From a virus, in IMG/VR virus record IMGVR_UViG_3300021962_000184, positions 1-46,791 of that record: a DNA stretch of 46,791 nucleotides; one strand, given 5' to 3'. The notes below the pieces were generated by a model. The model had not been told where the DNA came from. It made no database searches and saw nothing but the letters and a program-made list of their open reading frames with translations. Numbering within the stretch: position 1 is the first letter of the stretch; every line of letters begins with the position of its first letter. The position numbers and the translations under genes were made by a program. Shown here in pieces: positions 24,560 through 32,557 of this stretch.

Positions 24560-25206
24560 CACTAACTAGACTGATTGGCGACATCCATGGCCAGATGGCC
24601 GAGTATATGGTGTACGGAATCGACAAGTTCGAAGGACCTACTATTCAGATTGGTGACTTTGGCGTTGGCTTTGGTCAGTCTGATTACTGGCATGAAAATA
24701 TCAATAATCATATGGCTGATGGCACTCATCGTTTCATTCGTGGCAACCACGACAATCCTGCAAAGTGTAAGGAGATGGTTGGCTGGATTAAGGACGGCAC
24801 TGTCGAGAACGATGTAATGTTCATCGGTGGTGCATGGAGCATTGACAACCCTGATGCACCTCCTGGCTGGTACAAGCGTACGAAAGATCGTGACTGGTGG
24901 GACGATGAAGAGTGCTCCGATGAGCAGTTTGCACAGATGCTCGACATCTATAAGGTGACCAAGCCTCGTGTGATGATCACTCACGATTGCCCTCACAAGA
25001 TTGCTGGTCATATGTTCTGGGACACTGGATTCTTGAAAGGCCCTCGATACAATACTCGTACTGGCGACTTCTTGCAGTCTCTGCTTGATATCCACCAGCC
25101 TGATGAGTGGTACTTTGGACATTGGCATAACACTATGCAGTACAAGTATGGTCGTACGATGTTCCATTGTCTTGGCATTTATGACTTTGTGGATGTTGAG
25201 CTGTGA
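24556..25206 (+). CDS. Calcineurin-like metallophosphoesterase
   Basis: A 216-aa protein with the complete motif set: GDIHG (D9, H11), GDFG (D34), GNHDN (N64, H65, D66), MITHDCPH and FGHWHN. Such phage enzymes hydrolyse phosphomonoesters, cyclic nucleotides or nucleic-acid ends. Here the insert and pairing give no substrate clue. It overlaps both neighbours (ATGA and GTGA junctions). Confidence 0.85.
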   Translation: MTLTRLIGDIHGQMAEYMVYGIDKFEGPTIQIGDFGVGFGQSDYWHENINNHMADGTHRFIRGNHDNPAKCKEMVGWIKDGTVENDVMFIGGAWSIDNPDAPPGWYKRTKDRDWWDDEECSDEQFAQMLDIYKVTKPRVMITHDCPHKIAGHMFWDTGFLKGPRYNTRTGDFLQSLLDIHQPDEWYFGHWHNTMQYKYGRTMFHCLGIYDFVDVEL

Positions 25207-25508
25207 GCCTCGAAGAGTTCTTCGTTGATGATGGTCCTGTCAAGTGGGGCTCAAAAGTAGAGAAAGAAGTGCGGCGGCGGATTAAACTATCTGTCGCCGC
25301 CTACGCTTATGAGTTCAAGGATACTCAGGTCATCACTGATGCTGAGTTTGATAAAATGTGCACACAGGTCGATGTAAAGGTTGACACTGGCAACAAAGTA
25401 ATGGATAGTTTCTTTAAGACACACTTCGATCCGTCAACTGGTCAGTGGATCCATAAGCATCCTGAGCTTGCTAAGATTGCTCAGCTATATGAAAGGTTTT
25501 ATAAATGA
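25203..25508 (+). CDS. Unknown protein (101 aa, GTG start)
   Basis: A 101-aa protein; GTG start overlaps the previous stop (GTGA). The segment RRRIKLSVAAYAYEF...VITDAEFDKM faintly recalls the Ia domain of NAD-dependent DNA ligases, but the rest of that enzyme is missing. Treated as unknown. Confidence 0.6.
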   Translation: MSLEEFFVDDGPVKWGSKVEKEVRRRIKLSVAAYAYEFKDTQVITDAEFDKMCTQVDVKVDTGNKVMDSFFKTHFDPSTGQWIHKHPELAKIAQLYERFYK

Positions 25509-25828
25509 CGTACACTCCAGATAACTGGGTTGTCATTAAATTTAAAGGTGACGATCCCCATTATCGTATTCTTGCTGGATGGTCCGGTGGCTACACTACC
25601 GGTGACTCTTGGCGCATGAATAGCGGTATTACTCGTGTCGAAGAAACCGAACATGCGTTTATGTTTTATGGTTCGAGTGGATCTTGTTATGAATGTCGAA
25701 AGACTTCATACTGCCTCCGCAAGAACAATGTTCATGTGTGGTCACAACTAGAAAAGCTTCATGGTAATAAGGTAGAGATAATGCCAGAAGGTACTGACTG
25801 GATGAACATGGATTGGATCATAAAATGA
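25505..25828 (+). CDS. Unknown protein (107 aa)
   Basis: A 107-aa, beta-rich protein (WVVIKFKGDDPHYRILAGWSGGYTTGDSWRMNSGI) with two Cys (CYECRK). The DSWRMNSG motif is seen in small T4-like phage proteins of unknown role. ATGA overlaps on both sides place it in the same operon. Confidence 0.65.
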   Translation: MTYTPDNWVVIKFKGDDPHYRILAGWSGGYTTGDSWRMNSGITRVEETEHAFMFYGSSGSCYECRKTSYCLRKNNVHVWSQLEKLHGNKVEIMPEGTDWMNMDWIIK

Positions 25829-26007
25829 TTAAATTGCTTGACAATCTTATCGATCAACTTCCTGTCATTCTACTTGCTGCTGTGTCAGTGTTCTTTATGT
25901 GGGGACTTGGATATTTGATTTTGGCTGATATGGAAGATAACAAGGTGTTTAAAGAGCACTGTGTCGCTGCTGGAAATCAGTATGTTAGTGGAAGTTGTTT
26001 GAAATGA
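25825..26007 (+). CDS. Small membrane protein (60 aa)
   Basis: A 60-aa protein with one membrane helix (LPVILLAAVSVFFMWGLGYLILA) and a short C-terminal domain with two cysteines. The ATG at 25825 overlaps the preceding stop (ATGA). Possibly an inner-membrane accessory or spanin-like protein; no evidence for either. Confidence 0.65.
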   Translation: MIKLLDNLIDQLPVILLAAVSVFFMWGLGYLILADMEDNKVFKEHCVAAGNQYVSGSCLK

Positions 26008-26372
26008 GACTAATTAACAACCTTAGAGCAGTAGAAACTGGAAATCGTCGACATATTGTAGAACCTCTGCATACTATTAGGTATACATCCGAAAGGGATG
26101 TAGAACATTCGCCAAAGTTTGCAAGGGAATATTCTATCATCGTCACCATTGGCGCGAATCAGTGGATCGACGAAGATATAGCAAAAGCGTCTGAGGGTCG
26201 AGCAATCCAACACGCAGTGCAACATATGAAGCATGCTATCGTCGAACACGTGTATGGCGAACTGCGTAGGGATCTGTTTGATTTGCAGATGGAAATGCGT
26301 AACGAGATGAACTACTACGATAGTCCTTCACAGCAGAAACTTATGAAAATTATAGAGAAGATTACACTATGA
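26004..26372 (+). CDS. Unknown protein (122 aa)
   Basis: A 122-aa protein (MRLINNLRAVETGNRRHIVEPLHTIRY... ending in a long helix MEMRNEMNYYDSPSQQKLMKII). The start overlaps the previous stop by ATGA. A mixed domain followed by a helical tail. No family is recognised. Confidence 0.6.
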   Translation: MRLINNLRAVETGNRRHIVEPLHTIRYTSERDVEHSPKFAREYSIIVTIGANQWIDEDIAKASEGRAIQHAVQHMKHAIVEHVYGELRRDLFDLQMEMRNEMNYYDSPSQQKLMKIIEKITL

Positions 26373-26602
26373 GTATGAAAACTGAAAAACATTATATCTG
26401 GAGCAAACTAGGGCAAGCTCTAGTTATGGTAAATGATCTAGAATGGCTTTACAGAAATCCTGAATTTGATTCTAAGGCTGATAAAATCTATGAGTTGGGT
26501 TCAGAAGTCAAAATTGAAATGACTGTAAAAGTAATTCCTGCTAAACCCGTGACTCGGGAAAACGCAAGCGGATATCGCACACCTTTTGAAAATAGGGAAT
26601 AA
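26369..26602 (+). CDS. Unknown protein (77 aa)
   Basis: A 77-aa protein (MSMKTEKHYIWSKLGQALVMVNDLEWL...), linked to the previous gene by ATGA. The C-terminal part is basic and proline-containing. Unknown. Confidence 0.58.
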   Translation: MSMKTEKHYIWSKLGQALVMVNDLEWLYRNPEFDSKADKIYELGSEVKIEMTVKVIPAKPVTRENASGYRTPFENRE

Positions 26603-26603
26603 T

Positions 26604-26966
26604 ATGACAGTCAAGTTTCCAATTATCCTTAAAGGGTATGCAATTTTTAGTCCAGAAACTGGATTCTGGTCAAAAGGTGGAACAGGACCTGACTGGGGCA
26701 AGAATCCTAAGATCTGGTCAGGTATGGGTCCTTTGAAGAACCACATTAATCAGTTTATTCATAGGCAGTATCCCGATCGTTGGAATGAGCTACCAAAGAG
26801 CCGGTTCAAGATTAGGAACGCATATCGTGGTTGTCAAGTTATTGATGTGACGACAGGAAACCCTGTTGACAACTTCGACATTTATGGGTATTATTATGAC
26901 TACATTGCACGTGAGAAGGCTTCACGTGCATACTTGGCCGACTATGATGTATATGAGGAACCATGA
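26604..26966 (+). CDS. Unknown protein (120 aa)
   Basis: A 120-aa protein starting MTVKFPIILKGYAIFSPETGFWSKGG and rich in aromatics (IYGYYYDYIAREKASRAY). It starts 1 nt after the previous stop, with GGGAATA upstream. Aromatic composition and glycines suggest a compact beta protein. Unknown role. Confidence 0.6.
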   Translation: MTVKFPIILKGYAIFSPETGFWSKGGTGPDWGKNPKIWSGMGPLKNHINQFIHRQYPDRWNELPKSRFKIRNAYRGCQVIDVTTGNPVDNFDIYGYYYDYIAREKASRAYLADYDVYEEP

Positions 26967-27244
26967 TGTTCGAAGATACTCTAACTGTTCGCTACTACGC
27001 TCGTCCGAATGGTCGTATGAGGGAACTTGATATTACTAATATCTATCCTGAAGATGTTCGATTCTTTGTTGAGATGAATATACAAGTCTCTATGGAAGAG
27101 TTGTCAACTGGTCAGTTTGTAGTGTATGCTTGTCCTCGTAATGATGAATCTGAGGAGAGTGAAGTAATGGTATTCGATAATGGAAGGTCTTGTCAAGAAA
27201 CTATGAAAGCCCTTCGTAAAGAATATGAGAAGGTGTTTCTATGA
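26963..27244 (+). CDS. Unknown protein (93 aa)
   Basis: A 93-aa protein (MMFEDTLTVRYYARPNGRMRELDITNIYPEDVRFF), alpha/beta, ATGA-coupled on both sides. A ubiquitin-like or small phage alpha/beta fold would fit, but that is speculation. Confidence 0.58.
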   Translation: MMFEDTLTVRYYARPNGRMRELDITNIYPEDVRFFVEMNIQVSMEELSTGQFVVYACPRNDESEESEVMVFDNGRSCQETMKALRKEYEKVFL

Positions 27245-27507
27245 ATGATGATAAACTAGATAAGATTATTGAGAAGTTGGATCGTATCATCGCCCTTCTG
27301 CCAAAAGAGAAAACCTCGTACGTCCCAACGTATCCTGGACCTGATGTTCTGCAACAACCTTTCAAATGCAGCCGATGTGGTCTTCGACTGGATCAGGTAA
27401 TGGGATACGTCTGTAACGATTCACAGTGCCCTACATTTGTGAGAGTTACTAGCGCTGTATATTCGGAGAAACACCAGTGGCAAACAATGAATGATGAGGA
27501 TAAATGA
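27241..27507 (+). CDS. Small zinc-ribbon-like protein (88 aa)
   Basis: An 88-aa protein: N-terminal helix (LDKIIEKLDRIIALLP), then FKCSRCGLRLDQVMGYVCNDSQCPTF, where CxxC and CxxxxC spaced by about 11 residues fit a zinc ribbon. It probably binds zinc and perhaps a nucleic acid or protein partner. ATGA overlaps join it to both neighbours. Confidence 0.68.
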   Translation: MNDDKLDKIIEKLDRIIALLPKEKTSYVPTYPGPDVLQQPFKCSRCGLRLDQVMGYVCNDSQCPTFVRVTSAVYSEKHQWQTMNDEDK

Positions 27508-27998
27508 TTATGGCTAGGATGGAATGGGCTGAGCAAGAGCTGAAACTTGCAGGATATGATATTAATGATCCGGAAGACGGGCCAAATCGCTGGCTTGCAG
27601 AAGGGACACTCGAACTACTGAAAGTGTTCTCAGAACAAGGACATAGTGGTATGTCAGCACCGTATGCAGTAGCTCTCTTTGAAAAACTCGCATTATGGAA
27701 ACCTATCGCACCGTTGACTGGTGAACCTGACGAGTGGATGGAAGTTGGTCCGGATGTATGGCAGAACAAACGCTGCAGCAATGTGTTCAAGGACGAAGAT
27801 GGTCGACCATACTGGATGGATGGTCGAGTGTTCTGGGAGTGGTATTCGTCGCCCGACATTGACGATGGTAAACCCTATAAGTCATACTTTACTAGTCGTG
27901 ATAGCCGCGTGAATATTGAGTTTCCTTGGACACAACCGGATAAGCCTGAGTATGTGTTTGTTCCTACAGAAGAGTTTCCAAATGAAGAATTGGAATGA
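27504..27998 (+). CDS. Conserved unknown phage protein (164 aa)
   Basis: A 164-aa protein with WAEQELKLAGYD...GPNRWLAEGTLELLKVFSEQGHSG, LFEKLALWKPIAPLTGEPDEW and PYWMDGRVFWEWY. These conserved blocks are familiar from a widespread phage protein family without known function. An alternative ATG at 27510 exists; the ATGA overlap favours 27504. Confidence 0.7.
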   Translation: MIMARMEWAEQELKLAGYDINDPEDGPNRWLAEGTLELLKVFSEQGHSGMSAPYAVALFEKLALWKPIAPLTGEPDEWMEVGPDVWQNKRCSNVFKDEDGRPYWMDGRVFWEWYSSPDIDDGKPYKSYFTSRDSRVNIEFPWTQPDKPEYVFVPTEEFPNEELE

Positions 27999-28173
27999 AT
28001 GGCTTGAGCAGAATCAGTATGACGTTGACTTTGGTGACGATACCATCGACCTAATGAAACAAGCATATGTAGCAGGTCTTCAAACCGCATATGATATGAT
28101 GTATTCCAATGAAGATGGTGACTACGACTTTGTTATGTGGCAACTAAAACATTTGATTAAGGAAAGCGAATGA
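27982..28173 (+). CDS. Unknown acidic protein (63 aa)
   Basis: A 63-aa protein (MKNWNEWLEQNQYDVDFGDDTIDLM...). It begins inside the end of the previous gene (17-nt overlap) and ends with an ATGA junction. Acidic, helical; unknown. Confidence 0.55.
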   Translation: MKNWNEWLEQNQYDVDFGDDTIDLMKQAYVAGLQTAYDMMYSNEDGDYDFVMWQLKHLIKESE

Positions 28174-28832
28174 AAGCCTATATCGGACCTTACCGTGATC
28201 GAATCTCTGGACCTTTGAAACTCCAGGATTGGTATTTTGCAAAGCGCGTTGGTAAGTTTAACTATGACTACAGCGATGCAGACTACACGTGGTATGATCG
28301 TGTAGTCGTAAAAGTCACTGATGCTATGATGGATGTTCTCAACAAGACCATCAACAAGTATCTTGACAAGAACGAACGTAAGATCAAGATTCGTATTGAT
28401 GACTACGATGTTTGGGGTGCGGATCATACCATTGCTCTGGTCGTTCATCCTATTCTTTTGAAACTAAAATCAAAGAAGCATGGTTCATCATCAGTCTCAC
28501 TAGAAGACGTCCCTGAACATCTTCATCCCACTGAACCCCTCGAGAATGCCTGGGACATTGATGACAAACATCATGAGCGCTGGGCATGGGTTCTCGACGA
28601 AATGATCTGGGCGTTTGAGCAGTGCACTAAAGATGATAAGGGTGATGAACAATTCTGGTCTGGTGATGTTGACTTTAAGTTTGACAAGGAAGAAGACAGC
28701 GAACTCTATCGTATGGTTCATGGTCCTAACCATACGTTCAAAGTGGACGAGGTTGCTAGAAAAGCACACTACGCCCGTATTGACAATGGTCTTCGACTCT
28801 TCGCAAAATATTACTTCGCGCTGTGGGATTAA
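28170..28832 (+). CDS. Conserved unknown phage protein (220 aa)
   Basis: A 220-aa protein with a recognisable phage-conserved end: ERWAWVLDEMIWAFEQ, then VRMVHG-like and NGLRLFAKYYFALWD. The N-terminus starts MKAYIGPYRDRISGP. Family members occur in many large phages but have no assigned function. It ends 4 nt before an early promoter. Confidence 0.7.
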   Translation: MKAYIGPYRDRISGPLKLQDWYFAKRVGKFNYDYSDADYTWYDRVVVKVTDAMMDVLNKTINKYLDKNERKIKIRIDDYDVWGADHTIALVVHPILLKLKSKKHGSSSVSLEDVPEHLHPTEPLENAWDIDDKHHERWAWVLDEMIWAFEQCTKDDKGDEQFWSGDVDFKFDKEEDSELYRMVHGPNHTFKVDEVARKAHYARIDNGLRLFAKYYFALWD

Positions 28833-28835
28833 CTG

Positions 28836-28883
28836 TTGACCTTTGCTTGTGCAATGACTATATTAATATCACACAAGCAAAGG
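28836..28883 (+). promoter_or_regulatory. Early promoter with 12-bp SD-sequestering inverted repeat
   Basis: TTGACC 28836-28841 and TATATT 28859-28864 (17-nt spacer). CCTTTGCTTGTG (28840-28851) is perfectly complementary to CACAAGCAAAGG (28872-28883), which contains the ribosome site of the next gene. RNA starting here lacks the upper arm, so the site is free; read-through RNA contains both arms and would hide it. This mirrors known T4 leader designs (for example gene e). Confidence 0.72.
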
Positions 28884-28891
28884 AACGAACC

Positions 28892-29083
28892 ATGAAAACC
28901 TTCACCATCGAAATCTCAGAAGAACAACTTCGCCTCATCCGTGCAACTTGCCTCTTCACCATTGACCACAATGGAGATCTCACCGAAGAAGAATCGGAAG
29001 AAATCGATATCATTGCTGACATGATCCTCGATACCGTCGAAGGTGATCACGAAGAAGATACCATTCATGGTTTTTGCTACTAA
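28892..29083 (+). CDS. Unknown acidic protein (63 aa)
   Basis: A 63-aa protein (MKTFTIEISEEQLRLIRATCLFTID...), very acidic. It resembles small phage proteins with an EISEEQ helix start. AAAGGAA lies 6 nt upstream of the ATG. It has its own promoter with a hidden-ribosome-site hairpin. Unknown function. Confidence 0.62.
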   Translation: MKTFTIEISEEQLRLIRATCLFTIDHNGDLTEEESEEIDIIADMILDTVEGDHEEDTIHGFCY

Positions 29084-29105
29084 TATCTAAAATTGGAGGA
29101 ATAAA

Positions 29106-29294
29106 ATGGACTGGATTATGTACACAGTCGGCGTTGTTTCCCATATTTGGGCTACGCTTACTATTGTAGGTATCATCACGCTTTTTGATACACCACAAGT
29201 AAAATCAGGTTTGCGAAAAGTTGAAATCAGTGGTAAATTCTATATTCCGTGGATCGGTGTTCTTGCCTTCTGGATGTGGTACTTTTTTGGATAA
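29106..29294 (+). CDS. Small membrane protein, two helices (62 aa)
   Basis: A 62-aa protein: MYTVGVVSHIWATLTIVGIITLF and IPWIGVLAFWMWYFFG are two membrane helices joined by a short basic loop. GGAGG is 7 nt upstream. It heads a run of membrane genes ending in the SPFH protein, so it may act with it. Confidence 0.65.
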   Translation: MDWIMYTVGVVSHIWATLTIVGIITLFDTPQVKSGLRKVEISGKFYIPWIGVLAFWMWYFFG

Positions 29295-29305
29295 GGAATG
29301 AAATA

Positions 29306-29500
29306 ATGGCTATCTATGCATTGTTGGGTATGGCTGCTGTTGCAGCCATCTTTGCTGCTGGTGCTACATGGATTGTACGTAGCGTTAGCTTTAAACCTAT
29401 GAAATCTGAACGTTACACATACAAAACTGACGAGGCTGGTAACGAGTATGTTCAGGATAACTCTGTAGCATCTAAGGACAAGCCTGATGCAAAAGCCTGA
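29306..29500 (+). CDS. Small membrane protein, one helix (64 aa)
   Basis: A 64-aa protein: N-terminal membrane helix (MAIYALLGMAAVAAIFAAGATWIV), then a soluble tail with Tyr, Lys and Asp. It overlaps the SPFH gene by 14 nt. Probably an inner-membrane partner of the neighbouring proteins. Confidence 0.65.
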   Translation: MAIYALLGMAAVAAIFAAGATWIVRSVSFKPMKSERYTYKTDEAGNEYVQDNSVASKDKPDAKA

Positions 29501-30443
29501 TCGTTGGGACTTCGATAAACCCGAGCAATATCGGGATGCTATGATCAAATATGATAATCAAATGAGGAAGAATAAAATGAATGCTATCGTTGGTGGTACT
29601 TTTGCTACTCTTATTGGTCTTACCGCTCTCACCGTTATCGGTGGATCGTGGTACACTGTTGGTGAAGGTTACCGTGGTGTGACTCTTCGTAACGGAGCTG
29701 TTGTTGGCACTGCTGAACCTGGTCTTGGGTTTAAGATGCCTCTTATCGACTCTGTGGTTGATATTAGCGTGCAATCGAATGCTCGTATGTTTGAAAATGT
29801 TCTAGCCTATTCGAAAGACCAGCAGACTGCAGCTTTGACTATCTCTGTCAACTATCGTCTTCCTGCTGATCAGGTTGAGGTTATCTACGCTGAATATGGC
29901 GGTGAAGAAGGTGTCCTCTCGCGACTGCTTGATCGTCAAGTGCATCAGGCTGTGAAGAACGTCTTTGGTCAGTATAATGCTGCTACTGCGATCCAGGAAC
30001 GTGCACGTCTAGTTTCTGATGTGCAGAATACCTTGAGTAACCAAGTTCAAGGTCCTATCTTTATCGAGTCCGTGCAGATTGAGAACATTGACTTCTCCGA
30101 TGCTTATGAGAACTCGATTGAAGCTCGTATGCTTGCGGAAGTCGAAGTGCAGAAGGTTCGTCAGAACGCAGAACGTGAAAAAGTTACCGCTGAGATCACC
30201 GTGATCCAGGCTCAGGCAGAAGCTGATGCTCAGCTTGCTCGAGCAACTGCAGAAGCAGAAGCGACTCGCATTCGTGGTGAAGCAGAAGCGTCTGCAATCC
30301 GTGCAAAGGCAGAAGCTCTTCGTGATAATGCTGGTCTGATTGCTCTGACTCAAGCTGAGCGCTGGAATGGCCAACTGCCCACGACTATGATTCCAGGGTC
30401 TACTGTTCCTTTCATGGATGTTGCTACTAAACCTGCACAATAA
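29487..30443 (+). CDS. SPFH/band 7 (prohibitin-like) membrane protein
   Basis: A 318-aa protein: a cytoplasmic leader, one membrane helix (NAIVGGTFATLIGLTALTVIGGSW), an SPFH domain (GYRGVTLRNGAVVGTAEPGLGFKMPLIDSVVDISVQ... typical prohibitin/HflC pattern), then a long Ala/Glu coiled coil (AEVEVQKVRQNAEREKV... TAEAEATRIRGEAEASAIRAKAEAL). Such proteins form rings around membrane proteases or microdomains and could shield phage proteins or change the host membrane. An alternative start at 29577 has an excellent GAGGAAG; 29487 also has AAGGA. Confidence 0.85.
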   Translation: MQKPDRWDFDKPEQYRDAMIKYDNQMRKNKMNAIVGGTFATLIGLTALTVIGGSWYTVGEGYRGVTLRNGAVVGTAEPGLGFKMPLIDSVVDISVQSNARMFENVLAYSKDQQTAALTISVNYRLPADQVEVIYAEYGGEEGVLSRLLDRQVHQAVKNVFGQYNAATAIQERARLVSDVQNTLSNQVQGPIFIESVQIENIDFSDAYENSIEARMLAEVEVQKVRQNAEREKVTAEITVIQAQAEADAQLARATAEAEATRIRGEAEASAIRAKAEALRDNAGLIALTQAERWNGQLPTTMIPGSTVPFMDVATKPAQ

Positions 30444-30462
30444 CAGGAAAACAAATTCTAGG

Positions 30463-30488
30463 AAAAGAGCGCTTCGGCGCTCTTTTTT
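30463..30488 (+). terminator. Intrinsic terminator after the SPFH gene
   Basis: AAAAGAGCGC-TTCG-GCGCTCTTTT, a 10-bp stem with a UUCG tetraloop followed by further T, directly before the next promoter. Confidence 0.93.
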
Positions 30489-30489
30489 G

Positions 30490-30518
30490 TTGACTTCACC
30501 GCAACGGATGACTATATT
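30490..30518 (+). promoter_or_regulatory. Early promoter TTGACT-N17-TATATT
   Basis: TTGACT 30490-30495 and TATATT 30513-30518, immediately behind the terminator; starts the operon from 30547. Confidence 0.75.
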
Positions 30519-30546
30519 AGGGGTACAAAGATGAGAGGAAAGAAAG

Positions 30547-30732
30547 ATGACCGTATACGTTCTCCTTGGCCAAACTGATTATGCTGGCGATACCCTGCTT
30601 GGTGTTTACACCTCGGAAGAAGCTGCTCGGGCTGCTTACGATGCGTTTCTCGTAGAAGCTGAGTTCAGCGGCTTTGATGAAGTTCTTGTCGACCCGCGTG
30701 AGCTCGACGGTGCTGCTGACTGGCGCTGGTAA
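30547..30732 (+). CDS. Unknown small protein (61 aa)
   Basis: A 61-aa protein (MTVYVLLGQTDYAGDTLLGVYTSEEAARAAYDAF...) with a beta-alpha start and an acidic middle. GAAAGAAAG is upstream. The GVYTSEEAARAAYD segment is typical of small host-interaction proteins in phages. Unknown role. Confidence 0.62.
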   Translation: MTVYVLLGQTDYAGDTLLGVYTSEEAARAAYDAFLVEAEFSGFDEVLVDPRELDGAADWRW

Positions 30733-30745
30733 TAGGAGATAGCTG

Positions 30746-30910
30746 ATGTACAAGATCTATGCACACTACGAAGAGTTTGATCGTAAGACTGGTGATCGTT
30801 ACGAGTCTCATGATCTTTTCCGTGCTGATACAAAAGACGCTGCGGAAAAGATTGTTGAAGGTCTTGACAAAACGTACTATGATTATATCGAAATCAAGAA
30901 GGTGATCTGA
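30746..30910 (+). CDS. Unknown small protein (54 aa)
   Basis: A 54-codon gene with AGGAG 8 nt upstream. The product starts MYKIYAHYEEFDRKTGDRYESHDLF and is related in style to its neighbour (DTKDAAEKIVEGL). The next ATG follows 1 nt after its stop. Clearly translated but unidentified. Confidence 0.6.
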   Translation: MYKIYAHYEEFDRKTGDRYESHDLFRADTKDAAEKIVEGLDKTYYDYIEIKKVI

Positions 30911-30911
30911 G

Positions 30912-31109
30912 ATGATCCTTGTAGTTACACACACTCAAGAAAGAACAGAACACGACGAACGTGGAAACGTGATTGCTGAGGCTGGTGAAGTCTATGTGTC
31001 GCACGGAATCGATCTTGATACGGATAAAGGCATACCACTGCCGTGGGAAAAGTGGTCAAACTTTCGGCACAATTGCGTAAACTATGAAGGGGAGTGGTAT
31101 TTGAAATGA
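30912..31109 (+). CDS. Unknown protein (65 aa)
   Basis: A 65-aa, mostly beta protein (MILVVTHTQERTEHDERGNVIAEAGEVYVSHGID...). It is coupled to the next gene by ATGA. It contains PLPWEKWSNFRHNCVNYEGEWYLK, a small phage-conserved-looking tail. Unknown. Confidence 0.6.
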   Translation: MILVVTHTQERTEHDERGNVIAEAGEVYVSHGIDLDTDKGIPLPWEKWSNFRHNCVNYEGEWYLK

Positions 31110-31411
31110 TCTGTGGTATTAACCCCTACACTATCTCGTCTATCAAAATAAAGAAGTTTAAGCGCTGGGGGCCACACCCATCTTGGACTAAAGTTATGTG
31201 CAAGCGTAATCCAATTCGTGGTGTACTTGGTCTTTATTCTTCTGGTCTGTTTGATGGGTATTCACCACCAACGATTTACATTTGTGGATCTGATGGTGAT
31301 GTGGTAAAACAAATCACTTGCCAATCTAACGATCGTGCTATAGAATTGTGTAATCAACTGAATGCTGAACTCGCCGAGTGGGTTCAATGCAAAAAGGAAA
31401 CAAAATGCTAG
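31106..31411 (+). CDS. Unknown protein (101 aa)
   Basis: A 101-aa protein (MICGINPYTISSIKIKKFKRWG...). The start at 31106 overlaps the previous stop (ATGA). Four or more Cys and a C-terminal Asn/Gln-rich helix. No family is recognised. Confidence 0.58.
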   Translation: MICGINPYTISSIKIKKFKRWGPHPSWTKVMCKRNPIRGVLGLYSSGLFDGYSPPTIYICGSDGDVVKQITCQSNDRAIELCNQLNAELAEWVQCKKETKC

Positions 31412-31851
31412 TTGTATTTGATATTGACGGAACGTTGGCTGATAACCATCACCGTATTGACTATGTGAGAACCACTCCAAAGGATTGGGCTAAGTATGAC
31501 GCTGGCATCCACGACGATGCAGTGATCGAGCCTATTGCTAAGATCTTCCGGCTGTTTGTTGAAGAAGGTCACGCTGTTGTGTTTGCAACAGGTCGTAATG
31601 AACGTAGTCGTACGGCTACTGAGATATGGTTGGCAGAGCATAATCTACGCGGTGGAGAACACCTCTACATGCGTGATGCTAATGACTTCCGTCATGATGA
31701 TATCGTCAAGTCTGAAATGCTTGATCAGATCATTGCTGACTACGGTAAGAAGCCTGATATGTGGTTTGACGATCGTCCTCGTGTTGTTCGAGCGCTTCGT
31801 GAACGTGGGGTCTTCGTTGTGGACGTGTACCAAGGAGAGGAGGAGTTCTGA
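31405..31851 (+). CDS. HAD phosphatase, PseT 3'-phosphatase-like
   Basis: A 148-aa protein with MLVVFDIDGTLADN (nucleophile D6 and D8 of the DxDGT motif), VVFATGRNERSR, LYMRDANDFRHDDIVK and MWFDDRPRVVRALRERG. The arrangement matches the 3'-phosphatase domain of T4 polynucleotide kinase (PseT), without the kinase half. It may remove 3' phosphates from RNA or DNA ends, which would fit RNA repair in a tRNA-rich phage. A different HAD substrate is possible. Confidence 0.75.
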   Translation: MLVVFDIDGTLADNHHRIDYVRTTPKDWAKYDAGIHDDAVIEPIAKIFRLFVEEGHAVVFATGRNERSRTATEIWLAEHNLRGGEHLYMRDANDFRHDDIVKSEMLDQIIADYGKKPDMWFDDRPRVVRALRERGVFVVDVYQGEEEF

Positions 31852-32234
31852 TGGCTCATAATCCAGACGACCTATACTGCTTTGTAGCATGTCACTACTA
31901 TGCAACAGGAGAGGGAAGTACAATCTCTCTCCTGATTACTCGTGCATATGCTCGCACTGATGACTATGAGGTTCCCCCTGAGACCGTCTACACCGATGGC
32001 AAGTATCACTTCAATCCCGGTGTTGTTAAGGTTGGTCCCGGCTTTCGAGCAATTCGAGAGTTTGCAGAAGTGTTCGGTGGCTTCATTGCTCGTGGTGCTG
32101 AGCTATATAACTATGAAAGTTTTATGGCCAAGTATGGTCATCACCTTCCTGATTATATGAAAAAGAACTTGACATCTGATGATCAACCAGGTAATCTGAA
32201 TTACTTCTCTCAAATCCATTTAAACTTTAGCTGA
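31851..32234 (+). CDS. Unknown protein (127 aa)
   Basis: A 127-aa protein (MAHNPDDLYCFVACHYYATGEG...) with conserved-looking YARTDDYEVPPETVYTDGKYHFNPGVVKVGPG. It starts on the last base of the previous stop. Function unknown. Confidence 0.6.
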   Translation: MAHNPDDLYCFVACHYYATGEGSTISLLITRAYARTDDYEVPPETVYTDGKYHFNPGVVKVGPGFRAIREFAEVFGGFIARGAELYNYESFMAKYGHHLPDYMKKNLTSDDQPGNLNYFSQIHLNFS

Positions 32235-32242
32235 GGTATATC

Positions 32243-32557
32243 ATGACTAATTATGTAATCGTAACTGCAATCTCTTCTCACCGGATGCGTTATGTAATTC
32301 CTGTGGATGAGCTGCAGAAGTTGAACCCTGATGTGCCTGTCGAAGGACATGAGACTGAATGGGCTATGGACTGTGTTACTTGTGAAGAGGTAAATGATTT
32401 TTCACAGAGGCACGTTGGTGAACAGATTATTGATGCATATATCTTGGACGAAGAATCTATGCTTATCTTGTTTGACGCTGATAATGATTATCTAAAGGAC
32501 TGGACCAAAGAGAAAAAGCTCGATTACGTACGCAAGTGGAAGTCTGACAGAGGATGA
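32243..32557 (+). CDS. Unknown protein (104 aa)
   Basis: A 104-aa, alpha/beta acidic protein (MTNYVIVTAISSHRMRYVIPVDELQKL...) with two Cys in DCVTCEEV. GAGG upstream; ATGA overlap with the next gene. Unknown. Confidence 0.6.
   Translation: MTNYVIVTAISSHRMRYVIPVDELQKLNPDVPVEGHETEWAMDCVTCEEVNDFSQRHVGEQIIDAYILDEESMLILFDADNDYLKDWTKEKKLDYVRKWKSDRG

Noticed and set aside
25203-25508. NAD-dependent DNA ligase domain Ia
   Set aside because: Only a short faint resemblance. No catalytic lysine domain or other ligase parts follow.
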